Translations under genes and position numbers: made by a program
NCBI GenBank assembly: GCA_014621405.1
Contig: JAANBC010000088.1
Coordinates: forward strand, 25,403 to 89,402
Length of the DNA: 64,000 nt
Reading direction: 5' to 3'
Origin: Stylonectria norvegica
Lineage: Eukaryota > Ascomycota > Sordariomycetes > Hypocreales > Nectriaceae
Shown here: positions 11,976 to 22,686 of the stretch, piece by piece
Numbering within the stretch: the stretch's first letter is position 1
Layout: each line of letters opens with the position of its first letter
The notes under the pieces: model-generated
What the model saw: only the letters and a program-made list of their open reading frames with translations
What the model was told of the DNA's origin: nothing
Databases searched by the model: none

Positions 11976-13384
11976 TCCTGGTAGACGACAACTTTTGTTG
12001 GTCAGAAGGCAGCTCAATCATCCATCCCTGAGACTTACCCCGTATTTTTTGGAGCCCTCCATCCATTACCCCAGACCATAAGACATTTCATACAGCCCCC
12101 GCAATCCGGGGTATGGAGCTTGAATGGGGATACCATTGATCTGCTTGGAGAGCCTATACCCAAAACAAGGTGCGTAGCCTACGGCCCTCGTTCTAGTTTA
12201 ACGCCATGACTCGGCCTTGTTGCAAAGTTCCAGGGAGGCGAGTGGAGTGGATGTCATAGCAATAAACACGTGAGGGGGCTTAGGACTATGAAAGTCACTT
12301 GCCGGAAAAGCCCACCTTGGAGATCCGTACTAACTTCCGGCAGGGGTTAGGCCCGAGCGATCTGAAGACTGGACTGTCTGCTACGTGTGTAAAGCTGGAA
12401 AGTGTGCTCTTGTAATCTGCTAGCTACTGAGTACTTGCGAAGATCGAGAATCCGATAGCCTACGTACCTATTTTGGGGTTAAGGTGAGCAGTCTCTAAGC
12501 GCAAAGGATAAGCATTTCGGACGCATGGTCATTGAAATATGAGCATTTAGTGTCATGAGATAATAGGTATCAAACATGACGATCGCTCATGATATCGCTA
12601 TCATGCAGTTTGTTTCATAAAGACACAGCTTCACAGGGTCACGGTGCGCCTTCTTCTTCAGGGTCAATATTCATCCATTTCACCAGATGAATTGACGTAG
12701 CACCAGATGGATGCACTTTGGTAGTTTATAATAGGTCTTCTTCTTGCTTGGATTTCGAAATATTTCAAGGGGCGATGGGGGACCTGCGACCAGCCCTCGA
12801 CTATCCCCAAGTCCCCCTTCGAAGGCTAATGAGACCAAACGCTGCATTCTCATGGCCCCAGAAATCACAGGTACTAAGGCCATCATTGTAGAGAAATGAT
12901 ACATTTCTAGTCTTTGCAAAGTCCAGAGGCGTCTGGTATATGTTTAGTACTCTTTTTGATGGACTCTGACAGTTGTTAATCTTGTGTCGGAAAAGCGGTT
13001 GAACTTCCGCTTTTGATGCGGGAGTCCCAGTGGCCAGTGGCAAGAACCCTACCGCATAACAAGGTTTACGACCTTCTTCGCTGAAGATGAGACATATGAT
13101 TCCTAGTAATTAGGAGTACGGGGTGGGCTAATGATTGATCCAGTATTAGTACGTATGCTCGCTTGGTATCATCTGGTTTACATCGTTGATCGATGTTACT
13201 AGCACTTCGAATTGAAAGATTCCGCAATAGATTTGATGAAGCCCATACGTTCTGGAGCATTGTAAATATCGGCTGTCCCAAGATTGGGCTGTTTTTAATA
13301 TCACAGTATTCTGGGACAAGAGGCAACAAGCCCGACTTAGCTATCATCAACACGCTGCGTGCATGTTAAACCGGACTTGAGTTG
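11976..13384. other. Intergenic region upstream of the transporter
   Basis: About 1.4 kb between the transporter promoter and the 3' end of the DNA-binding-domain-less regulator. Only short, unconvincing frames are present. It may hold upstream control sites for the transporter. Confidence 0.45.
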
Positions 13385-14833
13385 TCATATTGCGTTCAAG
13401 ATCTCTCCCGGTTCATAACCCCACTCCAACTCAAGATCTCTTACTCTCCACAACGCCCCCCAGCCAGTTATGCGATCGATGAGTTTAAGAATCCTTGCCA
13501 CCTCTAGATGCTCGTCCGGATGACTGAGCAGCCTCCCGGCAACATATAGGGGCTGGATGGCGTTGATCAAACTGCCGCGATGGGGATTAGACCATGAGAT
13601 CCCGCAAATCCTGTGTGCGTGCCATACTGCCGAGCTGTGCGATGCTGGAAGTGATTGCCCCGGAGCTTGAATCGCTAACATACGGATACATGCTGTGTGG
13701 TATAGTTGATTGCCCGAGATCGCCGGCCAGTGGGCAAAGAGTATCGTAGGAAAGAGTTGGCCATCTTCAACCCCTATCTCTACGACTTTGACGGGCAACA
13801 TGGCCGTTGGCCGAGTCTCGAGCCAGAACTGAAGATCAGCCCATAGACGCGTCCACTGTTCGGTAAAGGTCCTCGAGTCACTATCGTCTGGCTTGTCCCC
13901 CTCGATATGCCTGGTTCTGCGATAAATCAGATCGCATACTTTGGCACAGAGATAGACGGCCCAGTTACTATGCATGCCAGGCTTGTTACGACTCTGTTGG
14001 TGGAACGCTTCTCTCACAAAGTTTTCGGCTGCCTCTTCGGTGACTAACTCCTCAGGAATATGAGGAACCCATTTGTCTAGGTGAAGCACGGTACCCTCAA
14101 GCCCGTCGGATATCATAACGCCGTACAGTTCCATACGAGCATAACACCAGAAGACGGCTTGTAGAAGACCGCCCGAGAATCCGTTGACTTGGAAATACTG
14201 GAGGAGAGATGCACAGCCTTCAATGTGTCTCCTCCAGGTCCGATCACTCCCTGACATCAACTCCATGACAGCGAGGATACAAGCAGTCGCCAACATATTC
14301 GGGTCCTTGGCTTGCAGTCCAGGGCCGAGGAGATGGATACTCTCCTGGTATAGCTCCAGGCTGTCGTACTTGTATTCAGGAAATGTCACCCTTTCCATCT
14401 GTCGAGCTGAGAAGGCGAGCATCGCGTAGAGCAAAGGCGGACAAGTTTGTGCAATCAGCGGAACCTGGATTCCGAAATGGCATTCATCATCGAATTTGTC
14501 AAGATGCGGCGCGCATTCGACAACCCAATTCGAGAGATAGCCGATTAATTTCATCTTGGCAATCGCGACACCGGAGAAATCCAAGTGTGCTAGGACGACC
14601 TCTGTTCCGTCTAATTTCCCAGATGTCGATGTTTTTCCAGACGATGAAGGCGTTGAGTCCTTGTCGGGACTCGAATCTTTATCTGGAGCTGGCCCAGATA
14701 ACCCGGCAAAGAGCACATCTCGAAGTTCTTCTTGGAGCTCTAGAAAACGTGGGTCGATCGAGTACTCATCGAATGACGCAGTGGAGGGTGGGGAGAAGTA
14801 GAAGCCTCCATCAGCAGATTGATTATCAGACAT
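13385..14833 (-). CDS. Fungal-specific transcription-factor-domain protein lacking a zinc cluster
   Basis: A single-exon frame of 482 residues begins at ATG 14833. The N-terminus (MSDNQSADGGFYFSPPSTAS) is Ser/Pro/Asp-rich and holds a DKDSSPDKDSTPSSS tract near residue 52. From about residue 100 onward the protein is helical and resembles the regulatory region of fungal Zn2Cys6 activators of the Fungal_trans_2 type: PPLLYAMLAFSARQME, ATACILAVMELM and GCASLLQYFQ. No Cys-rich zinc cluster lies in the frame or in the 536 bases upstream on this strand. It is transcribed away from a complete Zn2Cys6 factor starting at 15370. A co-regulator or repressor that partners the neighbour is a reasonable guess. 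A decayed activator is the alternative, although the intact 482-codon frame argues against decay. Confidence 0.85.
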   Translation of the reverse strand: MSDNQSADGGFYFSPPSTASFDEYSIDPRFLELQEELRDVLFAGLSGPAPDKDSSPDKDSTPSSSGKTSTSGKLDGTEVVLAHLDFSGVAIAKMKLIGYLSNWVVECAPHLDKFDDECHFGIQVPLIAQTCPPLLYAMLAFSARQMERVTFPEYKYDSLELYQESIHLLGPGLQAKDPNMLATACILAVMELMSGSDRTWRRHIEGCASLLQYFQVNGFSGGLLQAVFWCYARMELYGVMISDGLEGTVLHLDKWVPHIPEELVTEEAAENFVREAFHQQSRNKPGMHSNWAVYLCAKVCDLIYRRTRHIEGDKPDDSDSRTFTEQWTRLWADLQFWLETRPTAMLPVKVVEIGVEDGQLFPTILFAHWPAISGNQLYHTACIRMLAIQAPGQSLPASHSSAVWHAHRICGISWSNPHRGSLINAIQPLYVAGRLLSHPDEHLEVARILKLIDRITGWGALWRVRDLELEWGYEPGEILNAI

Positions 14834-15369
14834 AAAAATGCTGGCAAGGATCTAGAAGTCTGTTAAACCGGTGATCCCGTAGATTCCGTGGTGGAAGATC
14901 CTTGGAGCCATAGGCAGCGAAAAAGAGGTATCCTCAAGGCTACTTGTCCGTACTGTATAAACTGATACTGAGCAGTATTACAGGAATGAGAGTGAGATGC
15001 GGTTGTTGCATCCGAGTCCTTACGCCCGGGGCGGAAAAGTTCCATAATTATATCCGATGCGACTCGCGTCTTAGCGGCAAATGTATTTCACATCATCACC
15101 TGTAATCATTGATGACAAGCCTCAAATGTAGGTACGCAAGAGAGCACCTTGAACACGTTCGGTCTCACGAATCCAAGCGTGACTACACATTCGAGGGAAA
15201 TCTAGGGACCTTTTGACGCCAATGTTGCTAAAGAAGGCCTCCCTTCAGCAAGCAGCTTCTTGCATCAGGATCACAGCAATTACTCATTAAATCATCATAT
15301 GATCATTCGACCATACCCTATGCCTCAGTTCGGCGAACGTTTTCGCAGGTGAAGTCATTGAAAATATCG
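14834..15369. promoter_or_regulatory. Shared divergent promoter of two regulator genes
   Basis: These 536 bases separate the divergent starts of the zinc-cluster-less regulator (14833, minus) and the Zn2Cys6 factor (15370, plus). The arrangement allows joint or mutual control. No binding site can be assigned by eye. Confidence 0.5.
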
Positions 15370-17171
15370 ATGCCAGTTGTTCGGCATGTTCCCGAGGATA
15401 AGAGGCGTGTTCGAACAGGATGTTTGACTTGTCGGCAACGACGACGGAAATGTAAGGCTGTCCTGACTCTTTTGTCAAAATAACCATCACAATTGGAATT
15501 AGCTACGGAGGAGATGTCGCAGCTAACAGATTATTGAAGGCGACGAGGGAAAACCTAAATGTGGAAATTGTGAAACGAGAAACGCATCCTGCACATACCC
15601 TGGTCTTACCTTTGTTTCGGCATTTGGACAAATAGACACGAAAGATTATGCGGCCATACCGGCAAGTAGAGCTCTTCTATTCTATGCTTATGTATGCCGT
15701 TGTCCACTGGGAGTTGAGCTGACTGGGTAACGTTGAAGCGGCCTTCTGAATCTTTGCCATCAGTGAAGACAGGTCTCGAACGAAGTCCAAATGACAAACA
15801 GTCTTACCCCTGGGTAGAGACTCCCGTGCCAGCTGGAAAGGTCCAAATCCGCGGAAATGAAACTCTGTGTCCCTTAACAGTTACGGCTCCGGGGAGTAGT
15901 GCTTCGTTAGCCACAACAGCACAATGTGGTTCATCTCGAACAACATGGCAGAGCTACTTTTCCTCAGATGGAGTTTCTCCTAGCGAGCAAGAAGCTGTTC
16001 TTCTACGCCATTTCCGGTACAACATGGTTCCTTGGATAGATGCGGATGCTTTAGGATCCCAGTTCGGCACCGACCTGATGAGTTTGGCGCAACGAAAACG
16101 CCCTGTCCTTCTAGCTATCCTGGCGATTTCTTCGTATCAGTTGACACTTACCCGTCAGCCAAAGGGTACTTTTGAGCAGAGCTTGACACTCCGCAAAGAT
16201 TCGGAACGAGACCTTGCAGCAGAGGATAGTAACACAAGACTGATTGTTCGAGCATTACTTGCTCTTACCCACTTCTTCGACTCTGCCCCCTCTAAGTGGA
16301 AGAAACAATCTTTCTACGGCTCAAGTGACCATGTCGAAGAGATTTCCCATGGTCCTGTAACAGAGCCTCTGCAAACTTTGATCCGGTTTCATCTACGGTT
16401 CGGTGAGCTTCATCAGTTTTGAACTATTGACTTGACGGAGGACTAACATGAACACTCCAAGACCTTGCAACATCGATCTTGGCAGCAGAACCACCAACTA
16501 TGACTCTGTCGCCTTTCTTGCCACAGAGCGACTCTGATAGTACAAACCCCCAGTCAAATCTCATATACGACTCGTGTTTATACAATCTCGCGAGCTGCCT
16601 TCAACTGATAAACGTCAATCCTGAATCGAGCACGACGACGACGTCATGGCTACAACTTACACCGTATGCAAACTTCGCGGCAAGCTGGTCTTCCTTGTGG
16701 AGTACTTGTATACAGTGGTACACAAATCGACCATCGATGTGGAAACCTTTGCTAGAGATACAAAGCGTTGAAGCCGGCCAAATCGACACGGACAGTTCTT
16801 CGTCATTTCCGATCAAGGTCTTCACAACCCGGGGCGCCATGCAAGCCAACTTGGTCTATCATTTGACTTGTCTACTACTTCTATCCCGCAAGCCTCGTCT
16901 TATGAAGCTACTACATTCTCAGCGTCATTTGATGTCGCAGAACTGGCACGCCCAACAAATCGCAGGTATAGCTACAAGAAATTGTTTCGAAGACCAGTGG
17001 GACCCTATTACCATCGCGGGACTCTTCTACGTTGCAAGGGACTTGACTCATCGATCACAACAAGAAGCTTCGTTGGCGTGCCTATTACGAGTGTCGGCCA
17101 AAACAGGACTTGGCTTCGACCAGGACATTAAGACGTTGCGGTCACATTGGAACACATCTATGACTGGGTAG
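15370..17171 (+). CDS. Zn2Cys6 fungal-specific transcription factor
   Basis: The model joins 15370-15451, 15540-15691, 15739-16402 and 16462-17171, 535 residues. The zinc cluster is at the extreme N-terminus: Cys 18, 21, 28, 35, 38 and 45, with basic RQRRRK between the second and third. The 88-nt first intron falls inside the codon of the third Cys. The second intron can be read as a 47-nt GT-AG intron with a GCTGAC branch site (preferred), or as an 87-nt GC-AG intron from 15662 that removes ten residues; both keep frame. The rest resembles the helical middle-homology region of fungal activators (LLAILAISSYQL, LIVRALLALTHFF). It lies between a transporter and oxidoreductase genes and is the likely pathway-specific activator of that block. 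The start codon has a weak -3 context. Confidence 0.85.
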
Positions 17172-17599
17172 TCTGCGACGACAGGAAATGTATCTACTGA
17201 GCAACGGAAACAAGCTCTAATGAAAGAATAAGAAAAGGCATGGACTGAAAGCTGTCTTCTTCAATATATTTATGTATGTAACTCACATAAGCCTAAAGCC
17301 GTAGCTCCAGAAGTACTTGGGAGGAATATAAGTTTTCTTGTAATTTCAAGAATCATTATCTCATATTCGACAGCTGATAAAAGCTTACCCGGGGGTCTTA
17401 TGGGAGCTCCTGTTAGAGCCTAGGAGGTCCAAAATTGTGGATTAATAATTGTGAGTGGAAAATCGTCACAGGGCCTCTCCAGAAAAAGGGCCTTGTGCTC
17501 GTATAGACTCACGGACTGTTTACTGTGAAGTCGGCAAGAGAATGATCGTTTTATCCCTTTTCGCAATGTATTTTTCCTCACATCTATTCGAATTTACAA
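17172..17599. other. Convergent 3' region
   Basis: These 428 bases lie between the 3' ends of the Zn2Cys6 factor and the first oxidoreductase. The sequence is AT-rich and no gene is seen. Confidence 0.5.
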
Positions 17600-18778
17600 C
17601 TATGGGCCGGATGGACGAAAGCTAGCCACCTCCTTATCTCCAGCCTGTTTCCTCTTATGAGCGGGATATTTATCCATCATCATCTTGAACAACTTCAAGT
17701 CATCCAACGAATCAGCTGCCGTGGTCTTTATCTCCCTGCCGTTGGCGATACACTCATACAACTCCCTCAGCTCCGCCGTATACGCATCTTCATACGAAGT
17801 CTGCACGGAACGATGGCACTTCTCGCCATGCTCGTTCATTTCGTCAATCTCCACTGTTATGCCCAGCCCTTTAATGAAGGGGTTCTCATAGCAGATCTTG
17901 ACCGTTTTGTTATCGCCATAAATGGTGATTCCAGAGTCAAATCGAGGGACGTGGTCCAGTCCAATCTCAAATAGCGCCGTGAACGGGTCGTGAGGAGCAG
18001 TCTGGTTCCGGTAGTCCAGCATAGTCGTGTACCATCTGGCGTTGTCGCTCGATGCGATGACCCCTTCAGGCAGACCACCAAGCACTTCACGCATCAGACT
18101 AAGTCCATGACTGCCAAGGGTAGCAAGAAGAGTGGCGTATTCCATCTGCGATATGCTCAACTCTTTAAGTGGCTGGCCCCAGGCTTCCTCGAGGAGTGTA
18201 TTGAGCTTTTCTGTCCTGTCCCGGCCAGCTTCCGGATCGACATCGTCGAACCACTTCAACGGGTCCGTACCCGACTGATTCACATAGTAGGAGTTGGGTC
18301 CAATGATATCTCGCACAGTCGCATATTTGATGCTCTTGATGGTTGCCACTTCACGCTTGAAGGCCTCCAGACTGGGTGCATATCGTCGCATATACCCCAC
18401 AAACACTTTGGCTCCGTTGGGCGCCGATTTTTCGGCCTCAAGAATCTTCTCGCCAGACTGCAAGCTCAAACTGATCGGTTTCTCGATAAAGACGGATTTG
18501 CCAGCTTGGAGTGCCGCAACAGCGAAAGGGGTGTGGAACTCGTCCGACGTAAGCACGAAGACTAGGTCAACATCGGCGGAATTCCAGATATCCTCTGCTT
18601 TGTTGGTGGCCTTGGGAATGTTGTATTTGGCGGCGCAGTGCTTGGCCGTCTTAAGTGAGATATCGCATATAGCAACGACGGTGAACAGCCTCGACAAGAA
18701 TCTCAAGGTAGGAAGATGGACGACTTGAGCGACATCCCCACCGCCGATGATACCGACGCGGATGATCTTTTCTGTCAT
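17600..18778 (-). CDS. Gfo/Idh/MocA-family NAD(P)-dependent oxidoreductase (copy 1)
   Basis: A single-exon gene of 392 residues starting at ATG 18778 (A at -3). The longer open frame upstream begins with GTG and is not used. An N-terminal Rossmann fold is shown by VGIIGGGDVAQVVHLP at residues 8-23 and an acidic AICDIS end of strand 2. The family's EKP motif is at 99-101 (VFIEKPIS), with Lys100 as the expected catalytic lysine. A C-terminal alpha/beta domain follows (LGSHGLSLMREVLGG). Such enzymes oxidise or reduce sugars, inositols or their derivatives in the cytosol; the substrate is unknown. The gene is divergent from a second member of the same superfamily across a 572-bp promoter, which suggests sequential steps of one pathway. 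Confidence 0.9.
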   Translation of the reverse strand: MTEKIIRVGIIGGGDVAQVVHLPTLRFLSRLFTVVAICDISLKTAKHCAAKYNIPKATNKAEDIWNSADVDLVFVLTSDEFHTPFAVAALQAGKSVFIEKPISLSLQSGEKILEAEKSAPNGAKVFVGYMRRYAPSLEAFKREVATIKSIKYATVRDIIGPNSYYVNQSGTDPLKWFDDVDPEAGRDRTEKLNTLLEEAWGQPLKELSISQMEYATLLATLGSHGLSLMREVLGGLPEGVIASSDNARWYTTMLDYRNQTAPHDPFTALFEIGLDHVPRFDSGITIYGDNKTVKICYENPFIKGLGITVEIDEMNEHGEKCHRSVQTSYEDAYTAELRELYECIANGREIKTTAADSLDDLKLFKMMMDKYPAHKRKQAGDKEVASFRPSGP

Positions 18779-19350
18779 GATGGTTCGAGTTTTGAGGGGT
18801 GTTAGGGATGAGTGGATGAACAAGTTCGGCACGGATCGCTACTCGTACTCTGTTTTCTATCTATCATGAGAAACCTAAGACAACTTGAGGGGAAGCGTTC
18901 AATGGCCAGCCTTCTCCACCTTTCCCTTTCCCCATGTGCGCATGTGATACCCGTCATATCCGATGCCCTACGGCAACACTTCCGCGATTTCCGATTACCC
19001 CCCAGCGACATTCCCCAGATATCCCCGCCTTGGAGGAGGAGATGGTTGCTAAACTAGCGTCTCAAACATCATAACCCCGCATGCTAAGGCTAAAGCTAAA
19101 TCTAGAGCAGATGGCTTGATTCAGTGCATCTTTTGTTGGTCATGCCGAGTCGTGAAACTGAGGCTAACGAGGTACGAGCTGAACTCCACTCCACCAACCA
19201 TGATATCCATCGGTCTTTGCTCCCCTCGACGTTCGTTGCTCGATGGAAGATTTACACATCACGCGTTTCCAATCCATTGTTCATATTGCTTGTTTTTTGC
19301 ACGCTGCTATTGTTGATCTTTGACTCTCGTCCCCAGATCATATTATCATC
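18779..19350. promoter_or_regulatory. Shared divergent promoter of the two oxidoreductase genes
   Basis: These 572 bases separate the ATG at 18778 (minus) from the ATG at 19351 (plus). The head-to-head layout of two Gfo/Idh genes next to a zinc-cluster factor implies co-regulation. No operator can be assigned by eye. Confidence 0.5.
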
Positions 19351-20678
19351 ATGTCAGTCAACGTGGCTATAATCGGAGGAGGTAGGTTTCCTTAGTTCGC
19401 TTCAATCCATCACGATGACATACTCATTGGCTTTACAAAGGCATATGGGCAAGAGAGGAGCATTTGGTAAGAGATTGCAGAACATCCAGTGCATATGTGG
19501 GATACATTCTTACCAGGCTCGTCTATAGCCTGCCGTTCTGGCCTGCAAGGACCTCACCCTCAAAGCGGTCTATTCGCGATCCGAAAAATCTGCTCAGTCC
19601 ATGACCGAGAACGCATCTCATTCGATCGACGTATATACCGATGAAAGCGGGGGTGGGTACGACGAATTGGTCAAACGATCAGACATTGAAGCTTTCATTA
19701 TTTCGTGAGTATCACTGCCATCTTCAAACTCTTCTCAGAAATTTACAAAAGCCGAGACTTCCGATTCAGACCCAAGGAACGTTCATCAGAAAGGCTCTTC
19801 TAGCAGGAAAACATGTTCTATCCGAGAAGCCAATTTGCGAAAACACCCAGGATGCGGTCGAGTTGATCAAGTGGTATCGTTCCGAGATCAAGGGCCCATC
19901 CTGGTGCATAGGCGAGAACTGGCGTTTTCTCAAGAGTTACGAGTTCGGTGCCGAGCAGCTCAAGTCGATGGGTAGGGTGCTTACCTTCCACGGCAAGCAA
20001 TTCGCCTTCTTCGAGCCGAGTGGGAAATTCTCTCGTATGCCCCTTATCCCCACAAGATAGTTTGACAAGGCTGACAGACTGGAAGAGACGGAATGGAGGA
20101 AGAATCCAGCCCATCAAGGCGGGTTTCTTCTTGACTGCGGTGTTCATTATATTGCTGCACTTCGTACACTGCTGGCTGCCCAACCCGGCAATGAAATCAC
20201 TCAAGTCAGCGCCTTCACGAACCTCCTCCGAGACTTCCTTCCTCCAATTGACACAGCGAACGCGATCCTTCGAACTAAGTCTGGCATATCCGGCGGCTTT
20301 CTCTTCTCTGTTGGCAGTGGCCTGGAAGCTGACGAGTGGACTGTGGAATGTGAAAATGGCTGGGTCAAAGTTTCCTCTCACATAGACGGCTCCGACGTCA
20401 CAGTCTTCTGTGATGGCAAGAGTACCACTCACAGGATACCAAATGAGAGAAACGGGGTTCCTCCTGAGATTCGTGCTTGGGGCGCCGCGTTGGCAGCAGG
20501 CAACGTTTTACCGGAGCTGGAACCGGAGCCTGCCCTGGCGGATCTTGAAGTAGTGAGTGAAGAAGTGATCACTTGCGGTTTCAAAGTACTTTGCTAATCT
20601 GCTGTTTAGATGGAACTTATTTTCAAGAGTGGTGAGAAGCAAGGAGCTACATTGGACTGTGTTCGTCAAAACGTTTAG
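19351..20678 (+). CDS. Gfo/Idh/MocA-family oxidoreductase (copy 2)
   Basis: The model joins 19351-19381, 19441-19466, 19529-19704, 19757-20034, 20086-20552 and 20610-20678, 348 residues, with five introns of 51-62 nt. The first two exons are only 31 and 26 nt. The N-terminus reads MSVNVAIIGGG then IWAREEHLPAVLACKDL, the NAD(P)-binding fold of a fungal Gfo/Idh subgroup. The EKP motif is at 101-103 (HVLSEKPICE). TEWRKNPAHQGGFLLDCGVH near residue 172 matches the conserved second-domain segment containing the catalytic-region His. The acceptor at 20085 is fixed by frame and by a GCTGAC branch site. This subgroup is clearly different from the neighbour at 17600-18778, so it is not a recent duplicate. 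Confidence 0.9.
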
Positions 20679-20764
20679 ACATACTGTATTTGAAGAAGCA
20701 CTCGGGGTTTCCTTTCCAAATCCATCATCATCAAAATCCGTCCTCCCTTGAAATCTCATCGTCG

Positions 20765-22279
20765 TCAGATTTCATCATCCATATGAAACCACGGGTGTGC
20801 CAACATGTCGGTCGCGCTGAGTCGCTGGCTTGGCTCATAAACGAATATCTTGGAGAATAAGTCGTGCAGTAGGTCTACCTCGTACGCCGCAATTTTGGGT
20901 AGCGACTCAATAATCCGGTTAACTTTGTTGCTATATCCCGAAAGGTAAGTGTTGTCGATCCTAAGGGAGGCAGGTTTCCAGAATCTTTCGTCGTAGCACT
21001 TCGGGTACGGCTTATTCACAGCACGCACCAACGCTGGTGATTCTGCATTCAACTGATTGCCGTCTAAATTTGGCGGCTGATCCCAAGTCTCACTAATCCA
21101 TTGCCTTAGTGATTTCTTCTCGGTGGTCCTTTCAACAGGCGTGCCCTTAGTCTTGTCCGCTGTTGGATCCCCATCGTCGTCGAACAGTGGCTCTCCCCAG
21201 GATGTGGGTATGTCTCCGAAGTATTCGATAAGGGCCCTCATCAAATTTGCTGGGCAGTCTATATCAAGAGTAAAGAATGGCGAAGAACCAGATCTGATGC
21301 AGAGAATTGTGCAACCCAAAGCCCACACATCGCTCGCTGGGCTAGCTGGTTGGCCAACTGCCACTTCGGGGGCAAGAAATCCAACGGGTGTGCCAAGGGT
21401 CTTCTTAGGCGGCGCCGATGCCAGGAAAGATTGGTCGAAGTCGACCAAGCAGATATCGTCAAGTAGGAGCTCTTCTTCAGACGCCATGAAGTCCATGTAG
21501 CCAACAATATACCGAGGGGCTTCTGGACCAGGGGCTTCACCAGAGAATGTTTCCAGTGGACCAGTCTTCGGTTCGCCGAAAAGGCGATAAATGCCCTCAT
21601 CGTCGAGGTGGTCGAGGTTGCGGATTCGAAAAATGACATTGCCAGGCGTGATGTCTAACAAGGCTTAACGCTGGCTGAGTTTAATAGGTAAACAGACATC
21701 TTACTTACCTCCATGACAGATGCCTCGAGAGTGTAGATCTGCGACGGCTTTCCCCACTTGGCAAGCAGTATGGCGTACCAACCAGGGACGAGTCCTGCTC
21801 AGTAGGAAATGGGAAAGGACATAATACGATGGGCCTAGGAAGGGCAGAACCAGGCATAGGTGGCGGCCATTAGGGCCCTGGATGTGAAAGTAGCGTGTAT
21901 ATGTGATGAATCTGTCATCGTCCAGCTCGGAAGTGACGTTGTGGCATATTACTGCCTTCTCTTCGACAGCAGGAGATTTATCGGCAACGACGATTTTGAG
22001 GGCTACCCAGCAAGAGAGTTTGGAATCATGAGCAAGCCATACTGTGGAAAATCCACCAGCCCCAAGTTTGTGAACGATCCGATAGCGGCAATCATCGTAG
22101 AGATCGCCAAGATGAACTGGGTGAAAGCCCCCTTTCTCGTACCGCTCTAATTCTTCAGTGTCGCCAACTTGAGCAGGAAGAAAGCGAAGAGAGTCGTCAG
22201 AATGGATAGACACGCAGTCTATGTCATCATCTAGAGTGACGGCGAAGTCGGGTCCGACGAGCGGCGGAAGAAGAAGCAT
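20765..22279 (-). CDS. SRPK-like serine/threonine protein kinase with variant motifs
   Basis: The model is complement(join(20765-21654, 21709-22279)), 486 residues, with one 54-nt intron inside the catalytic loop. An ELERYEKGGFHPVHLGD segment at about 43-59 is typical of fungal SRPK relatives. The Gly-rich loop is LGAGGFSTVW (72-81), the ATP-site Lys is 95 (VALKIV), the catalytic loop is HGDITPGNV (189-197), the metal-binding motif is DFD instead of DFG (262-264), and LAPE and DVWALGCTI follow. The two lobes are separated by an insert typical of the family. Fungi carry many such kinases, often of unknown role. The intact Lys and two Asp residues suggest activity. It lies close downstream of oxidoreductase 2, converging with it, but a pathway link is not supported. 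Confidence 0.88.
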
Positions 22280-22686
22280 GATTTGGACCAAGGTCAGAAC
22301 CAAAATGCGCAGTGATGATGAAAGCAAAGAGCATTTCCAAGGAGCTCCAGCTCTGAGTTTACAATTCAGCAGTCAACAGATTACTAAGCGGCAAACGCCT
22401 GCCTGAAGTCCCATAGGTATTTTGTCCTCAAAGGAAGGTTCTTGCAACTGTTGCCAGGTGGTCATCTGTCGTGTGTGACGGTTAACAGGCGCTTGACCGC
22501 CCAATCGAACACCGGCCGCATTGAATCTACAGGCAGGAGTCATGGGGCCAGGGCTTAGTCGAAATCATGTTGTTTTGAAACGTCCTCTGCATAAGGACCT
22601 CACTTCAGCCTCACTTTCTAGTCATCCATGACGCCGAAGACAACGTCGAATGGAGATGCAACCCAGTTGGTGGTCTCAGAGTTGCA
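22280..22686. promoter_or_regulatory. Divergent promoter region of the kinase and a small plus-strand gene
   Basis: These 407 bases separate the kinase start from the small protein start at 22687. No recognisable element is seen. Confidence 0.4.

Noticed and set aside
13385..14833. Pseudogene reading of the zinc-cluster-less regulator
   Set aside because: The 482-codon frame has no stop or frameshift and retains conserved helices, so decay is not supported by the sequence.
15662..15738. GC-AG intron in the Zn2Cys6 gene (GCAAGT donor)
   Set aside because: It keeps frame, but a 47-nt GT-AG intron with a good branch site and the same acceptor explains the junction better; kept as an alternative in the gene entry.
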